From assembly GCF_017571495.1 (NCBI RefSeq), contig NZ_JAGETZ010000016.1, positions 62,001-126,000 of the forward strand: a stretch of 64,000 nt of DNA, written 5' to 3'. The position numbers were made by a program, and so were the translations under genes. Origin of the DNA: Hymenobacter negativus. GTDB lineage: Bacteria; Bacteroidota; Bacteroidia; Cytophagales; Hymenobacteraceae. Positions 17,635 to 26,282 of this stretch are shown here, piece by piece; the first letter of the stretch is position 1; each line of letters begins with the position of its first letter. The notes beneath the pieces are model-generated. The model made no database searches. It saw only the letters and a list, made by a program, of their open reading frames with translations, and was not told the DNA's origin.

Positions 17635-17740
17635 GGCGCTATGCTGCGCATTTGTAACCCGGATGGCATTGCGGGAACGGGGGGCTACCGGTGCTGTGCA
17701 GTTCACGAGCAACCGCACTTACTACCTATGATTCTACCTA
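17635..17740 (+). pseudogene. Relic of a T9SS-protein beta-repeat module
   Basis: One frame reads AMLRICNPDGIAGTG. A one-base shift in the run of G gives ATGAVQFTSNRTYY, and another shift gives DSTYEYIG. This tracks a segment of the giant glycosidase at 3403-8772 (LQICDPAGIAATGATGAVQV, then RTFSPDASYTYNG) with the same order and spacing. It is a short frameshifted remnant of a secreted repeat protein. No start codon or intact frame remains. Confidence 0.6.
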
Positions 17741-17743
17741 TGA

Positions 17744-17941
17744 GTACATCGGCGGCCCACTGCTGCAAGTATCCTGTTTACGGCTGTAACTGCTATTGCC
17801 CAGCCGGACAGCGGTGGCCCCGGTCCCGGCATACCCACCGTCGACTCTACGGACGTCCCTATCGACGTTGGGGCCGGCTGCTGGTGTGCCTATGGCCTTA
17901 AGCGCCTGCGCGCCATGCGAACTGCTAAAGCTAAAAAATAG
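17744..17941 (+). pseudogene. Probable relic of a small PID-CTERM-like sorted protein
   Basis: An open frame of 65 codons lacks any ATG, GTG or TTG start. It reads a signal-peptide-like AASILFTAVTAIAQPDSGG, then a Gly/Pro linker, then TDVPIDVGAG and a basic end (YGLKRLRAMRTAKAKK). This is the layout of small Bacteroidota proteins ending in a PID motif, a hydrophobic stretch and a basic tail (PID-CTERM sorting signals). The hydrophobic stretch is shortened and out of frame here, and the start is missing, so I call it a relic. Family naming is from memory of the motif. Confidence 0.45.
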
Positions 17942-17959
17942 GCCCATTCCGACCCTTTT

Positions 17960-18002
17960 AAAACAGAAAAGCCCCGCCGTTTTGGCGGGGCTTTTCTGTT
18001 TT
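17960..18002. terminator. Bidirectional terminator
   Basis: A perfect 19-bp inverted repeat (17960-17978 with 17984-18002) with a GCCCCGCC/GGCGGGGC core has an A run on one side and a T run on the other. It lies 47 bp from the end of the minus-strand PAP2-like gene. Confidence 0.8.
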
Positions 18003-18049
18003 TGTGACTGTCTTAGTAGGGGTGAGGCCCTCTATCATGACGAACTGTT

Positions 18050-18763
18050 TTAAAGTGCTCCGTTCATCCAGCGGCCGTGCAATACCCGCCCGGCCAGCCA
18101 GTAGGCCAGCCAGGCGAAAAGGGGGGCAGCCAGCACGTCGTAGGAATAATGCACCCGCTGCACCAGCACCAGGACACCTACGGCCACGGTCATGAGGCCG
18201 AGAATCCAGCGCCACATCTTGCCCCGGCCGACCAGCAGCAAGAGCACCATGGTGGCGGTATGGCCCGAAAAGAACAGGTCGCGCACGATGGGCTGCGTGG
18301 TTACCTCAAAAATGCGGTCCATTACCGGGTCGTGTAGAATAACCAGCGTGGTAGGCGGCTCCAGCGGCACCAGCCACAAGGTGAGCATGCGCAGCAATTG
18401 AAGGAAGTAATAGGCCCAGAATGCCCGCAACAGCAGCTGCGGCCGGGGCAGCAGAAACACCAGGGTGGCCACAATGGCCCCATAAATCAGCGCGAATGTG
18501 GGCGTCGATACGTCGTGCACCGGCAGCAGCGCCAGCAGCGGGTCGGCCAGCGGGCGGCCGGGCCGTGACTGAATGAAATGGTAGAACCCCGGCACTACCG
18601 GCAGCAGCCCCAGCAGTAGCATCACCACCAGCCCCAGCCGAATGCGGAATCCCACCGAAGCCCAGGCGGCCGGCCAGCGTATTGTTTCGGGCTGCGCCAG
18701 GAGAGGCTCAGCTTTGGGGACGACGGGTTGGGATAAATCGAGCGGTTTCAGGATTGTAGCCAC
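18050..18763 (-). CDS. PAP2-type (sphingomyelin-synthase-like) integral membrane protein
   Basis: The 237-aa product starts at a GTG (18763) and has about six hydrophobic segments. The catalytic-type motifs of PAP2_C proteins are visible: FFSGHTATMVL and, further on, VHYSYDVLAAP, which supply the two His and the Asp of lipid phosphatases and phosphocholine transferases. The N-terminal about 35 residues are cytoplasmic and poorly conserved in type. A lipid phosphatase or head-group transferase in the inner membrane is likely; the substrate cannot be told. The gene stands alone, divergent from the M20 hydrolase. Confidence 0.75.
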   Translation of the reverse strand: MATILKPLDLSQPVVPKAEPLLAQPETIRWPAAWASVGFRIRLGLVVMLLLGLLPVVPGFYHFIQSRPGRPLADPLLALLPVHDVSTPTFALIYGAIVATLVFLLPRPQLLLRAFWAYYFLQLLRMLTLWLVPLEPPTTLVILHDPVMDRIFEVTTQPIVRDLFFSGHTATMVLLLLVGRGKMWRWILGLMTVAVGVLVLVQRVHYSYDVLAAPLFAWLAYWLAGRVLHGRWMNGAL

Positions 18764-18924
18764 GGGCAGAAGGCAATCAAGTAATTATCAGTGGATAAAA
18801 ACAAAACGCGAAAATACGCCAAAGCCTGAACAGTGGCGCAGAGTTGATAACCAGGGCGTAACATTGCCAGCTGGCCAAAACGTGCCGTACCATCCGTAAT
18901 CCGTCATCAACTGAGCTCTTTTTT

Positions 18925-20241
18925 ATGCGATTTTCCATTTTTACTCTTGCGGCCGGGGCTACGCTTGGCTTGGTTGCTCAGCCAGCCCTGGCCCAGAACG
19001 CCACCCTCAATGCCCGCATTGCCCAGCTGGCCATGCAGGAAGAACCCAAAGTCATTGCCTGGCGGCGCGACATTCACGAGCACCCCGAACTGGGAAATAC
19101 CGAAACCCGCACGGCCGCCCTTATCGCTGCTCACCTCAAAAAGCTGGGCCTGGAAGTGCAGACCGGCGTGGCCCATACTGGCGTGGTGGGCATCCTGCGC
19201 AGTGGCAAGCCGGGACCTGTGGTAGCCCTGCGCGCCGACATGGACGGCCTGCCCATCACCGAAAGCAACGGCCTGCCTTTCGCTTCCAAAGTGAAAACCA
19301 CCTACCTGGGCCAGCCCGTGGGGGTGATGCATGCCTGCGGCCACGATACGCACGTTGCCATGCTCATGGGTGCCGCCGAAGTGCTCAGCCAGGTGAAAGC
19401 CGAACTGCCCGGCACCGTGAAATTCATCTTTCAGCCTGCCGAGGAAGGTTCGGTGCCCGGGATGGAGGGCGGTGCCAAGCTCATGGTGAAGGAAGGAGTG
19501 CTCGACAAGCCCGAGGTGGAAGCCATATTCGGAGTGCACATTCAGGCCCAGACCGAGGTGGGCACGCTGGCCTACCGCTCGGGCGGCGAAATGGCGTCGT
19601 CTGACCGATTTACCATTAAGGTGCACGGCAAGGGCGCGCACGGTGCCTATCCCTGGAACAGTGTAGACCCCGTGGTGACGGCCGCTCAGATTGTTATCGG
19701 TCTGCAAACCATCGTGAGCCGCGAAGTAAAGCTGACTGACGATGCCGCCGTGGTAACTGTCGGGACCATCAACGGTGGGGTGCGCTACAACGTCATCCCG
19801 CCCGATGTGGAGCTGAGCGGTACCATTCGGGCTCTCAACCCCGAGGTGCAGCAGCACATCTGGGCATCTGTGCGCCGTATTGCTACCAACATTGCCGAAA
19901 GCGCCGGGGCCACCGCCGATGTCAACATTGAACCCTATGTGCCCGTCACCAACAACGACCCCGCCCTCACGGCCCGCATGCTGCCCACCCTGCAAGCCGT
20001 AGCCGGTTCGGCCAATGTGCGGGAGATAAAGCCAGTGACCGGTGGAGAGGACTTTTCCTTCTATCAACAAAAGGTGCCGGGGCTGTTCCTTTTTGTGGGT
20101 GGCATGACCAGAAGCCAGGACCCTGCCACTGCTGCCGACCACCACACGGCCGGTTTTCGCATCGATGAAAGCGGGCTCACTCTGGGGGTGAAAACCCTAG
20201 CCACATTGGCGATAAATTACCTGAACGCTAACAACCGTTAG
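18925..20241 (+). CDS. Exported M20-family amidohydrolase
   Basis: The 438-aa product starts at ATG 18925 with a signal peptide ending in QPALAQN. The rest is a complete M20D-type amidohydrolase (hippurate / N-acyl amino acid hydrolase group): RRDIHEHPELGNTE near residue 49, RADMDGLPI, the metal-site motif HACGHDTHVAM, FQPAEEG, and a dimerisation domain with HGKGAHGAYPW. Near the C-terminus GGEDFSFYQQKVPGLF supplies the last metal ligand. It should hydrolyse amide bonds of small acylated amino acids or peptides in the periplasm. The following gene is a secreted protease, so scavenging of peptides is a reasonable shared role (inference). Confidence 0.9.
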   Translation: MRFSIFTLAAGATLGLVAQPALAQNATLNARIAQLAMQEEPKVIAWRRDIHEHPELGNTETRTAALIAAHLKKLGLEVQTGVAHTGVVGILRSGKPGPVVALRADMDGLPITESNGLPFASKVKTTYLGQPVGVMHACGHDTHVAMLMGAAEVLSQVKAELPGTVKFIFQPAEEGSVPGMEGGAKLMVKEGVLDKPEVEAIFGVHIQAQTEVGTLAYRSGGEMASSDRFTIKVHGKGAHGAYPWNSVDPVVTAAQIVIGLQTIVSREVKLTDDAAVVTVGTINGGVRYNVIPPDVELSGTIRALNPEVQQHIWASVRRIATNIAESAGATADVNIEPYVPVTNNDPALTARMLPTLQAVAGSANVREIKPVTGGEDFSFYQQKVPGLFLFVGGMTRSQDPATAADHHTAGFRIDESGLTLGVKTLATLAINYLNANNR

Positions 20242-20288
20242 CAAAAATTATTCCGTTTTTTGTTATTCCGTTTAAAGAAATGTTTCTA

Positions 20289-20391
20289 TTTGGCTAAGTG
20301 CAATTCCATTTAGTATTGGCGTGTAAAATTCGGGTATTTATAAATAATTTTTTAATTGAAAGTTGATTTTGTAATGAAAGTTACTAGGTTG
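20289..20391 (+). promoter_or_regulatory. AT-rich promoter region of the M4 metalloprotease gene
   Basis: The 219-bp gap before the protease gene is much more AT-rich than its surroundings. Two possible Bacteroidota promoters are visible: TTTG (20289-20292) with TAGTATTG (20311-20318), and TTG (20363-20365) with TAGGTTG (20385-20391) at a 19-bp spacing. Neither is a perfect match. Confidence 0.35.
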
Positions 20392-20460
20392 CGTCCGCTA
20401 CGATGTAAAATATCCAAAATAGCGAAAACTTAATTCACTCACTTACGCCACACTTTTTAC

Positions 20461-22923
20461 ATGAGAAAACAATACTCAGCTGCAGCATTGCTAATGCTCG
20501 GCACTCTGGCTGCTACCACGGCCAGCGCTCAGGATGCCGCCCGCATCCAAAGTAAAGTTCTCGGCGACGACAACCAGCCCGTACTGGTGCAGTTCAATGC
20601 CGAAGGCAAGAAGGCCTTGCAGGGCCTGAGCGGTGACCAAGTGCTACGTCAGCAGCTTGGCCTCGGCAACGCCGACCAGATGGTGCAGCGCACCGCCGAA
20701 ACCGACCAACTCGGCTTCACCCACCAGAAATTTGCCCAATACTACCAAGGCATCCGCGTGGAGCACGCCGACTACACGGTGCACTCCAAAGCGGGCGCCG
20801 TGGAAAGCATCAGCGGCGACTTTGAGAAAATTCAGGGTCTGAACACCACGCCGTCGCTGAGCGTAGCGGTGGCGCTCGACCGGGCAGTGGCGCACGTTGG
20901 GGCCCGCAAGTACATGTGGCAGACCAACGATGCTGATGCCGCTTCGTTTCGGCCCACCGGCGAGCTGGTGGTGGTGCGCGATGCCCGCGTGGAGAACGGC
21001 CCGCTGGTGCTGGCCTGGAAATTCAACATCTACGCTGCCGCGCCCATCAGCCGCGCCTACGTGTATGTGGATGCTCGTACTGGTGCTGTGGTCTTGCAGG
21101 ACAACATCATCAAGCATGCGGCGGCTACCGGCACTTTTGCTACCGCCTACAGCGGCACCCGCACCATTGCCGATGGCACTACCTCGGGCGGCTACTTCCT
21201 GCGCGAAGGCACTACCCGTGGCCTGGGTATCGAAACCTATAACTGCCGCAAGAGCAACAGCTACACTTCGGCCGTTGACTTCATTGATGCCGACAACAAC
21301 TGGACAGCAGCCGAATACAACAACACCAACTTCGACAACGTGGCTGGCGACGCCCACGTGGGTGCCCAGGCTACCTACGACTACTGGAAAAACGTGCACG
21401 GCCGCAACAGCTACGACAACGCCGGCGCCAAAATCAAGAGCTATGTGCACTTCGACGACGTGCCCGGCGGGGCCGGCTACGAAAATGCCTATTGGGACGG
21501 CGTGCGCATGACCTACGGCGATGGCGCCACCCGCTTCCGGCCTCTCACGGCGCTGGATGTGTGCGGCCACGAAATTGGGCACGCCGTGTGCGAAAAAACT
21601 GCTAACCTGACCTACGCCAACGAATCGGGTGCCATGAACGAAGGCCTGTCCGACATCTGGGGCGCTTCGATTGAGGCGTATGCCGTGGCCAGCCTGGGCT
21701 TCACCTCGGGCGGCGTGAAAGCGAAGTCGACTTGGCTGATTGGCGAGGAAATCGACAAGCAGCAGGCCGCGTTGCGCTCAATGAGCGACCCCAAGTCACT
21801 GGGCCAGCCGGCTTACTACAAGGGCCAATACTGGGCGGCTACCACTTCTTCGCCCTCCAATGCCAACGACCAGGGCGGCGTGCACACCAACTCGGGCGTG
21901 CTGAACCACTGGTACTACATTTTGGCGGTGGGCAAATCGGGTACCAACGAAGGCGGTGGCGTGTACAGCGTAACCGGCGTGGGCATTGATGCAGCGGCTA
22001 AAATCACCTTCCGCATGGAAAGCGTATACATGACCGCCAGCACGACTTACGCCCAGGCCCGCACCTACGCCATTCAGGCGGCTACGGACCTGTACGGCGC
22101 CGGCTCGGCCCAGGTAACGGCCGTAACCAACGCCTGGTTTGCCGTAGGGGTGGGTGCTGCTGCGGGCGGTGGCACTACGCCGCCCACCAGCACGACCTAT
22201 TGCACCATCAAAGGCACCAGCCAGTCATATGAGTGGATTGACCTTGTGAGCCTGGGCAGCATCAGCCGCACCTCCAGCAAAGACGCTGGTTACTACAACG
22301 GTACGGCGCTGAGCACGAGCATCGCCGCCGGTTCCTCACAGACCATCAGCTTCTCGGCGGGCTTCACCAGCACGGCATACACCGAGTACTGGAAAGTGTA
22401 CATCGACTACAACAAGAACGGCGTATTCACCGACGCCGGCGAGCTGGTAGTAAGTGGCAGTAGCAGCAGCGCCGGCACCCTCACCGGGACCTTCACAGTG
22501 CCCACCACGGCCCGTAGCGGCAGCACGGTATTGCGGGTGCTAATGAGTGACAACAGCGCCACCAGCAGCTGCGGCACCTTCAGCTACGGCGAGGCCGAAG
22601 ACTACACCGTGAACATCACGGGCGGCGCGGCCCTCACCGGTGGCATTGCTTCGCTCACCGGCGGCGACTCGACGCCGCTGGGCAATGAGCTGGCCCGCAC
22701 CCTGGAAATCTACCCCAACCCAGCCACCGACGTGGTGCGCATGGTGCTGCCCGGCAACGCCGAAGCTACCAGCGTGGTCGTGACCGACGTGCGCGGCGCC
22801 CGCGTGACCAACGTAGCCTTCGCCAACGGCACGCTGCAAATCAGCAGCTTGGCCAAGGGCATGTACACCCTGAGTGTGAGCGACGGGCAGAAAGTATTCC
22901 ACCAGCGCTTCGTGAAGCAGTAA
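20461..22923 (+). CDS. Secreted M4 (thermolysin-like) metalloprotease with GEVED and T9SS domains
   Basis: The 820-aa product has a signal peptide (ending TTASAQ), an FTP/PepSY-type inhibitory propeptide to about residue 210, and an M4 catalytic domain. The zinc site is GHEIGH (His370, Glu371, His374) with NEGLSD supplying Glu394, and GGVHTNSG carries the transition-state His475. After the catalytic domain comes a GEVED-type beta module with YWKVYIDYNKNGVFTDAGE and GEAEDYTVN, then a T9SS sorting domain (IYPNPATDVV). The enzyme should be exported through T9SS and matured by propeptide removal. It has its own AT-rich promoter region and a strong terminator. Confidence 0.93.
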   Translation: MRKQYSAAALLMLGTLAATTASAQDAARIQSKVLGDDNQPVLVQFNAEGKKALQGLSGDQVLRQQLGLGNADQMVQRTAETDQLGFTHQKFAQYYQGIRVEHADYTVHSKAGAVESISGDFEKIQGLNTTPSLSVAVALDRAVAHVGARKYMWQTNDADAASFRPTGELVVVRDARVENGPLVLAWKFNIYAAAPISRAYVYVDARTGAVVLQDNIIKHAAATGTFATAYSGTRTIADGTTSGGYFLREGTTRGLGIETYNCRKSNSYTSAVDFIDADNNWTAAEYNNTNFDNVAGDAHVGAQATYDYWKNVHGRNSYDNAGAKIKSYVHFDDVPGGAGYENAYWDGVRMTYGDGATRFRPLTALDVCGHEIGHAVCEKTANLTYANESGAMNEGLSDIWGASIEAYAVASLGFTSGGVKAKSTWLIGEEIDKQQAALRSMSDPKSLGQPAYYKGQYWAATTSSPSNANDQGGVHTNSGVLNHWYYILAVGKSGTNEGGGVYSVTGVGIDAAAKITFRMESVYMTASTTYAQARTYAIQAATDLYGAGSAQVTAVTNAWFAVGVGAAAGGGTTPPTSTTYCTIKGTSQSYEWIDLVSLGSISRTSSKDAGYYNGTALSTSIAAGSSQTISFSAGFTSTAYTEYWKVYIDYNKNGVFTDAGELVVSGSSSSAGTLTGTFTVPTTARSGSTVLRVLMSDNSATSSCGTFSYGEAEDYTVNITGGAALTGGIASLTGGDSTPLGNELARTLEIYPNPATDVVRMVLPGNAEATSVVVTDVRGARVTNVAFANGTLQISSLAKGMYTLSVSDGQKVFHQRFVKQ

Positions 22924-22942
22924 CAGTCTTTCTGAGCTATTA

Positions 22943-22977
22943 AAAAAGGCCCGTCAGCATTGCTGGCGGGCCTTTTT
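22943..22977 (+). terminator. Terminator of the M4 metalloprotease gene
   Basis: A 17-bp stem with one G-U pair (22943-22959 with 22961-22977) ends in a T run, 20 bp after the stop codon. Confidence 0.85.
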
Positions 22978-23022
22978 GGTTTTTTAAGTAGTGGTCAGGA
23001 CGCGCTGACTACTGGTGCAGGT

Positions 23023-23055
23023 GTGATAAGACTCTTCGCTGTGCTCAGGATAACA
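23023..23055. repeat. Single arm of the CATGCTGAGC dispersed repeat
   Basis: GTGATAAGACTCTTCGC and the following GTGCTCAGGATAACA resemble the right arm of the copy at 53041-53147 (CGTGATAAGATGCTTCGC, then GCTCAGCATGACA). No matching second arm is visible. Confidence 0.45.
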
Positions 23056-23084
23056 GATGCTTCCAGCCACTTATTCGCCCATGC

Positions 23085-23825
23085 CTACTTCAGCGAATAC
23101 TCCAGCTTCAGCATTACGGTGCCGAAGCCGTCGTTGCTTTTGGACGCTTCGCCGAGGCGCAGGCTGCTCACGTCGTCGAACTGGTCGGTGGTGGTGAAGT
23201 AGTAGTTGGCTTCGACGTTGGCGCGCAACTCGCCGGTGAGGCGTATGCCAAAGCCCGCTCCTACCGGGGCCACGCCAGCCAGCGCCGGGTAGTCGTTGCG
23301 CTCAGATGGCAGGAAAGCCGGGTAATCGGTAGCTACGCTGGTGGTGCCAAAGTAGGAGTGGGGGTTGTAGAGCAAGAGCCCTGCACCACCCTGCACAAAG
23401 ATTTGGAAGATGGGCGCTTCGGCCATGGAAGCAGCGAAAACAGACTCATCAGGTAGCAAATCGAACCGGAAAAAAACCGTGCCCAGTCCATTATTGCTAA
23501 TGAATGCTAGGCCGCGCTCCTTGAGCTTATCGCGGGCGCCAACTTCCACATACGAAAACTCGCTGCCGATATGCAGGTGCGGCGTAAGGCGGTAGAGCAC
23601 GCCCAGGCTCGCGGCCGGCCCGAAAAAGTTGTCGCCGGGGCTGTTGCCGAGGTCACCGTTATACAGCGCCGTGCCGCCGCCCAGCGTGAGGCGCAACGGC
23701 CCCGCATAGTAAGCCCGGCCCTGGCTGTTGTAGCGGCGCACATGCCGCTGAAACTGCGCCTGGGCCGACTGACCCCCGAATATGCCCATTACCAAGGCAC
23801 CAATAATCCAGGCTCGAAACTGCAT
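23085..23825 (-). CDS. Outer-membrane beta-barrel protein
   Basis: The 246-aa product has a signal peptide ending QSAQAQF and alternating short amphipathic strands through the rest (LRLTLGGGTALYNGDL, HIGSEFSYVEVGARD, IFQIFVQGGAGLLLYNPHS, ELRANVEANYYFTTTDQFDD). It finishes with a strand ending in LKLEYSLK, typical of outer-membrane barrels of eight to ten strands. The GTALYNGDLG opening and GFGIRL segment resemble DUF6089-like or OmpW/OmpA-like barrels of Bacteroidota. The exact family is uncertain and no ligand is implied. The gene is alone on its strand, with 126 bp to the next upstream gene. Confidence 0.65.
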   Translation of the reverse strand: MQFRAWIIGALVMGIFGGQSAQAQFQRHVRRYNSQGRAYYAGPLRLTLGGGTALYNGDLGNSPGDNFFGPAASLGVLYRLTPHLHIGSEFSYVEVGARDKLKERGLAFISNNGLGTVFFRFDLLPDESVFAASMAEAPIFQIFVQGGAGLLLYNPHSYFGTTSVATDYPAFLPSERNDYPALAGVAPVGAGFGIRLTGELRANVEANYYFTTTDQFDDVSSLRLGEASKSNDGFGTVMLKLEYSLK

Positions 23826-23951
23826 ACTGATTAAAAAATGGAAGAAAAACTACCCCAACGTCGCTAACGCGGCGGAGAAAGAATTAGTCTGTTAAGGTCC
23901 ATCCAGGAGTACTTAGGGCCAGTACCTGGAGCTAATTACTCCTTATGCTGG

Positions 23952-24761
23952 CTATTTAAAGGTCCCCTGTGGGTCGGGCAGCTTGGCCAGCAGTTCACTG
24001 ATGAGGTCGAAGTCCAAGCTGCTAACACTGGCGTTCTGGCCTTTATGCACGGCATCCCAGGCCTCGGGATATTTCTCCTGGTAGTAGTAGCCGCGGGCCA
24101 GCTGCTGCCAGGCTACGGCGTTGGTGGGCTCCAGAGAGGTGGCCTTTTGCAGCAGCTCCATGCCAGCGGTGAGGTCTTTTTTCTTCTTGGTCTGGCTGTA
24201 GCGAATGAGGTAGCTGGCCCCTAGGTCGCTCATGAGCAGCGTGCTGCTAGGCGAAATGGCGAGGCCCTTCGCAAGCAGACCAATGGCCGCGTCGGGGGTG
24301 GGCTGGTTGCTGGCAATGATGCCTAGGCCGCGGTAAGCTTCCGCATTTTGGGGGTTGAGGAGCCAGGCCAGGTTGAAGCGGTAGGCCGCCGTGTCGGGCT
24401 GGCGCTCGCGCAGGTAATCGAAGCCTTTGGTGGTGAAAAACGTGCTGGCCTCAGCCGTTGAAGCGAAACTGGCGGCAATGGCTTTGAGCCGGGCCTCCCC
24501 TAGCAGCTGCGTGGCCTGGGCGGGGGTGAGGCCGCCAAACAGGGGCTGGAGGCGCGCTGGCTGAGCCGCGGGCACAGGCGTGGTGGCCAGGCTGCCGTCG
24601 GGGTTGACGGCCGCCGTGGCGCGGCCCTTGCGCTGGGCATGGGCTGGGGCCGCCGTCAGCAGCCCCAGCAGCAACACGGCAGCCAGCGACTGCGAAACGG
24701 TTTTGAGCGAAACGGAAATCAACACGGATGCGGACAAGTAAGAATGATGTGAGGACGCCAC
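23952..24761 (-). CDS. Exported TPR-repeat protein
   Basis: The frame gives 269 aa from a GTG at 24761; an internal GTG in the segment SVLISVSLK is another possible start. A signal peptide ends near APAHAQRKG. The second half contains tetratricopeptide-like helices: AAYRFNLAWLLNPQNAEAYR, AIGLLAKGLAISPSSTLLMS, GMELLQKATSLEPTNAVAW and ARGYYYQEKYPEAWDAVHKG. It is therefore a periplasmic scaffold-type protein with an unknown partner. It diverges from the esterase gene, and the two starts are about 145 bp apart. Confidence 0.7.
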   Translation of the reverse strand: MASSHHSYLSASVLISVSLKTVSQSLAAVLLLGLLTAAPAHAQRKGRATAAVNPDGSLATTPVPAAQPARLQPLFGGLTPAQATQLLGEARLKAIAASFASTAEASTFFTTKGFDYLRERQPDTAAYRFNLAWLLNPQNAEAYRGLGIIASNQPTPDAAIGLLAKGLAISPSSTLLMSDLGASYLIRYSQTKKKKDLTAGMELLQKATSLEPTNAVAWQQLARGYYYQEKYPEAWDAVHKGQNASVSSLDFDLISELLAKLPDPQGTFK

Positions 24762-24905
24762 GCCTCAAAAAAGGGGTGGGCTGGGTAGTTGGCAAAGATA
24801 AAGCCAGCAGCAGTAGCGCGGACTTTGGCAAACTGCACGGGCCGCCAGGGCGTAGGTGAGGCAGGCTGCCAACCGTTGGCGGCTGCCTCCCGGTTCCAGA
24901 TTTAT

Positions 24906-25799
24906 ATGCGTCGTTTCCTTTTGCTGACACCCCTGGCCGTGTTGCTGGCTACCGTGGTGGTCATGCTGGCCACCGAATACGTGGTAGCCCGCCCCAGCCA
25001 CCGCACCAAGGATGTGGCCTACGTGGCCGCCTCGGCTCCCGATTTTGACAAGGAACGTCACATCCTGGACGTGTATTCACCCAAAAAAGCTGCTCCCAAC
25101 GGTGTGGGCTATCCGGTGGTGCTGTTCATCCACGGCGGCAGCTGGACCAGCGGCAACAAGAATATTTACACCTTCATTGGCCGCCGCCTGGCCAAGCAAG
25201 GCGTGGTGGCTGTGCTCATAAACTACCGCCTCGCGCCCACCGTGCATGTGCCTGAGCAAGCCGCCGACTGCGCCCGCGCCCTGGCCTGGACCGTCAATAA
25301 CATTAAGCAATACGGCGGCGACCCCGCGCGGGTATTCGTGATGGGCCATTCGGCCGGTGGTGGGCTGGCAGCTTTATTGGCCACCGATAACGAGCTGCTA
25401 GTCCGTAACGGCCTGCCTGAGAACCCCGTGCGCGGCGCCATTATGAACGACCCGGCCGGGCTCGATATGTACAGCTACCTCAAGGAAATGAAGTATGAGG
25501 GCGATGCGCAGTACAAAGTACCCTTCGGCAACGACCCGTCTGTGTGGAAAGAAATGTCGCCCATCTACAAGATTAAGCCGGGCCTGCCGCCGTTCATTTT
25601 CTACATCGGCGGCGAGACGTACCCCAGCATCAGCGGCAGCTCCGGCCGCTTTCGGGATAGGCTGAAAGCCACCGAGCAACCTGCGCCCTACACCATTATC
25701 CCCGGCCGCCATCACGTGCCCATGGTGCTGCAACTGTATTGGCAGCACAATATTATTTACCAAGGGCTGCTGAAGTTAGTGGGGGCGGGGCTAAAATAA
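24906..25799 (+). CDS. Alpha/beta hydrolase (carboxylesterase-like), membrane-anchored or exported
   Basis: The 297-aa product is best started at ATG 24906 (MRRFLLLTPLAVLLATVVVM), which gives an N-terminal signal or anchor. The oxyanion motif HGGSWTSGN and the nucleophile elbow GHSAGGGLA identify an alpha/beta hydrolase of the BD-FAE / HSL-like group, with PGRHHVPM carrying the likely catalytic His. The expected role is ester hydrolysis of small acyl esters. Its stop codon overlaps the convergent methyltransferase gene by 9 bp, so no terminator separates them. Confidence 0.85.
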   Translation: MRRFLLLTPLAVLLATVVVMLATEYVVARPSHRTKDVAYVAASAPDFDKERHILDVYSPKKAAPNGVGYPVVLFIHGGSWTSGNKNIYTFIGRRLAKQGVVAVLINYRLAPTVHVPEQAADCARALAWTVNNIKQYGGDPARVFVMGHSAGGGLAALLATDNELLVRNGLPENPVRGAIMNDPAGLDMYSYLKEMKYEGDAQYKVPFGNDPSVWKEMSPIYKIKPGLPPFIFYIGGETYPSISGSSGRFRDRLKATEQPAPYTIIPGRHHVPMVLQLYWQHNIIYQGLLKLVGAGLK

Positions 25800-26282
25800 C
25801 CCGCCTTGCCGCGTGGGCTGCTCAAATTCCAGCAGCCATTTTTTGCGGTGCATGCCGCCGGCGTAGCCCGTCAGGCTGCCGTCGGCCCCGATGATGCGGT
25901 GGCAGGGCCACACCACGGCGAGCGGGTTTTGGCCATTGGCCGCGCCCACGGCCCGAACTGATTTTGGGTTGTTCAGCAGCTTGGCCACGTCGAGGTAGGA
26001 AGCGGTGCGGCCGTAGCCAATGCTGGTGAGGGCCTGCCATACCTGGCGCTGGAAATCGGTGCCGAATGTGGGCGCGTAGGTCAGGTTGAACTCGCGCAGC
26101 TCGCGGGCAAAGTAGGCTTGCAGCTGGCGATGGGCTTCCTGCAAACAAACGGGCACCGCCGCAAAAGCTGTGGCGGTGCCTGTCGTATCGTTGAGAAAGC
26201 CAATGGTGCTTACCCCGGCTTCTGTGCCCGTAATGGACACCAATCCCAAAGGAGAGTCAAGGTAAGCGGTGGCGTGGTTCAT
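25791..26282 (-). CDS. ogt: Methylated-DNA-protein-cysteine S-methyltransferase
   Basis: The 163-aa product repairs O6-alkylguanine by transferring the alkyl group to its own cysteine. The active-site motif PCHRI (Cys127) and the preceding winged-helix segment (FQRQVWQALTSIGYGRTASY; AVGAANGQNP) are complete. The length fits the Ogt group without an Ada domain. Its ATG overlaps the TGA of the upstream glycosidase as ATGA, which suggests translational coupling. Its 3' end overlaps the convergent esterase gene by 9 bp. Confidence 0.9.
   Translation of the reverse strand: MNHATAYLDSPLGLVSITGTEAGVSTIGFLNDTTGTATAFAAVPVCLQEAHRQLQAYFARELREFNLTYAPTFGTDFQRQVWQALTSIGYGRTASYLDVAKLLNNPKSVRAVGAANGQNPLAVVWPCHRIIGADGSLTGYAGGMHRKKWLLEFEQPTRQGGLF

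Noticed and set aside
17623..17901. 93-codon frame as a real small gene
   Set aside because: Its text matches the glycosidase repeat module only across frameshifts, so it is better read as a relic.
18907..20145. 412-codon open frame on the minus strand, antisense to the M20 amidohydrolase gene
   Set aside because: It is rich in His and Gly as expected from reading the reverse of a GC-rich gene, has no domain, and the plus-strand gene is complete and well conserved.
20644..21582. 312-codon open frame antisense to the M4 protease gene
   Set aside because: Composition is that of a shadow frame (His, Val, Gly-rich), and the protease reading is unambiguous.
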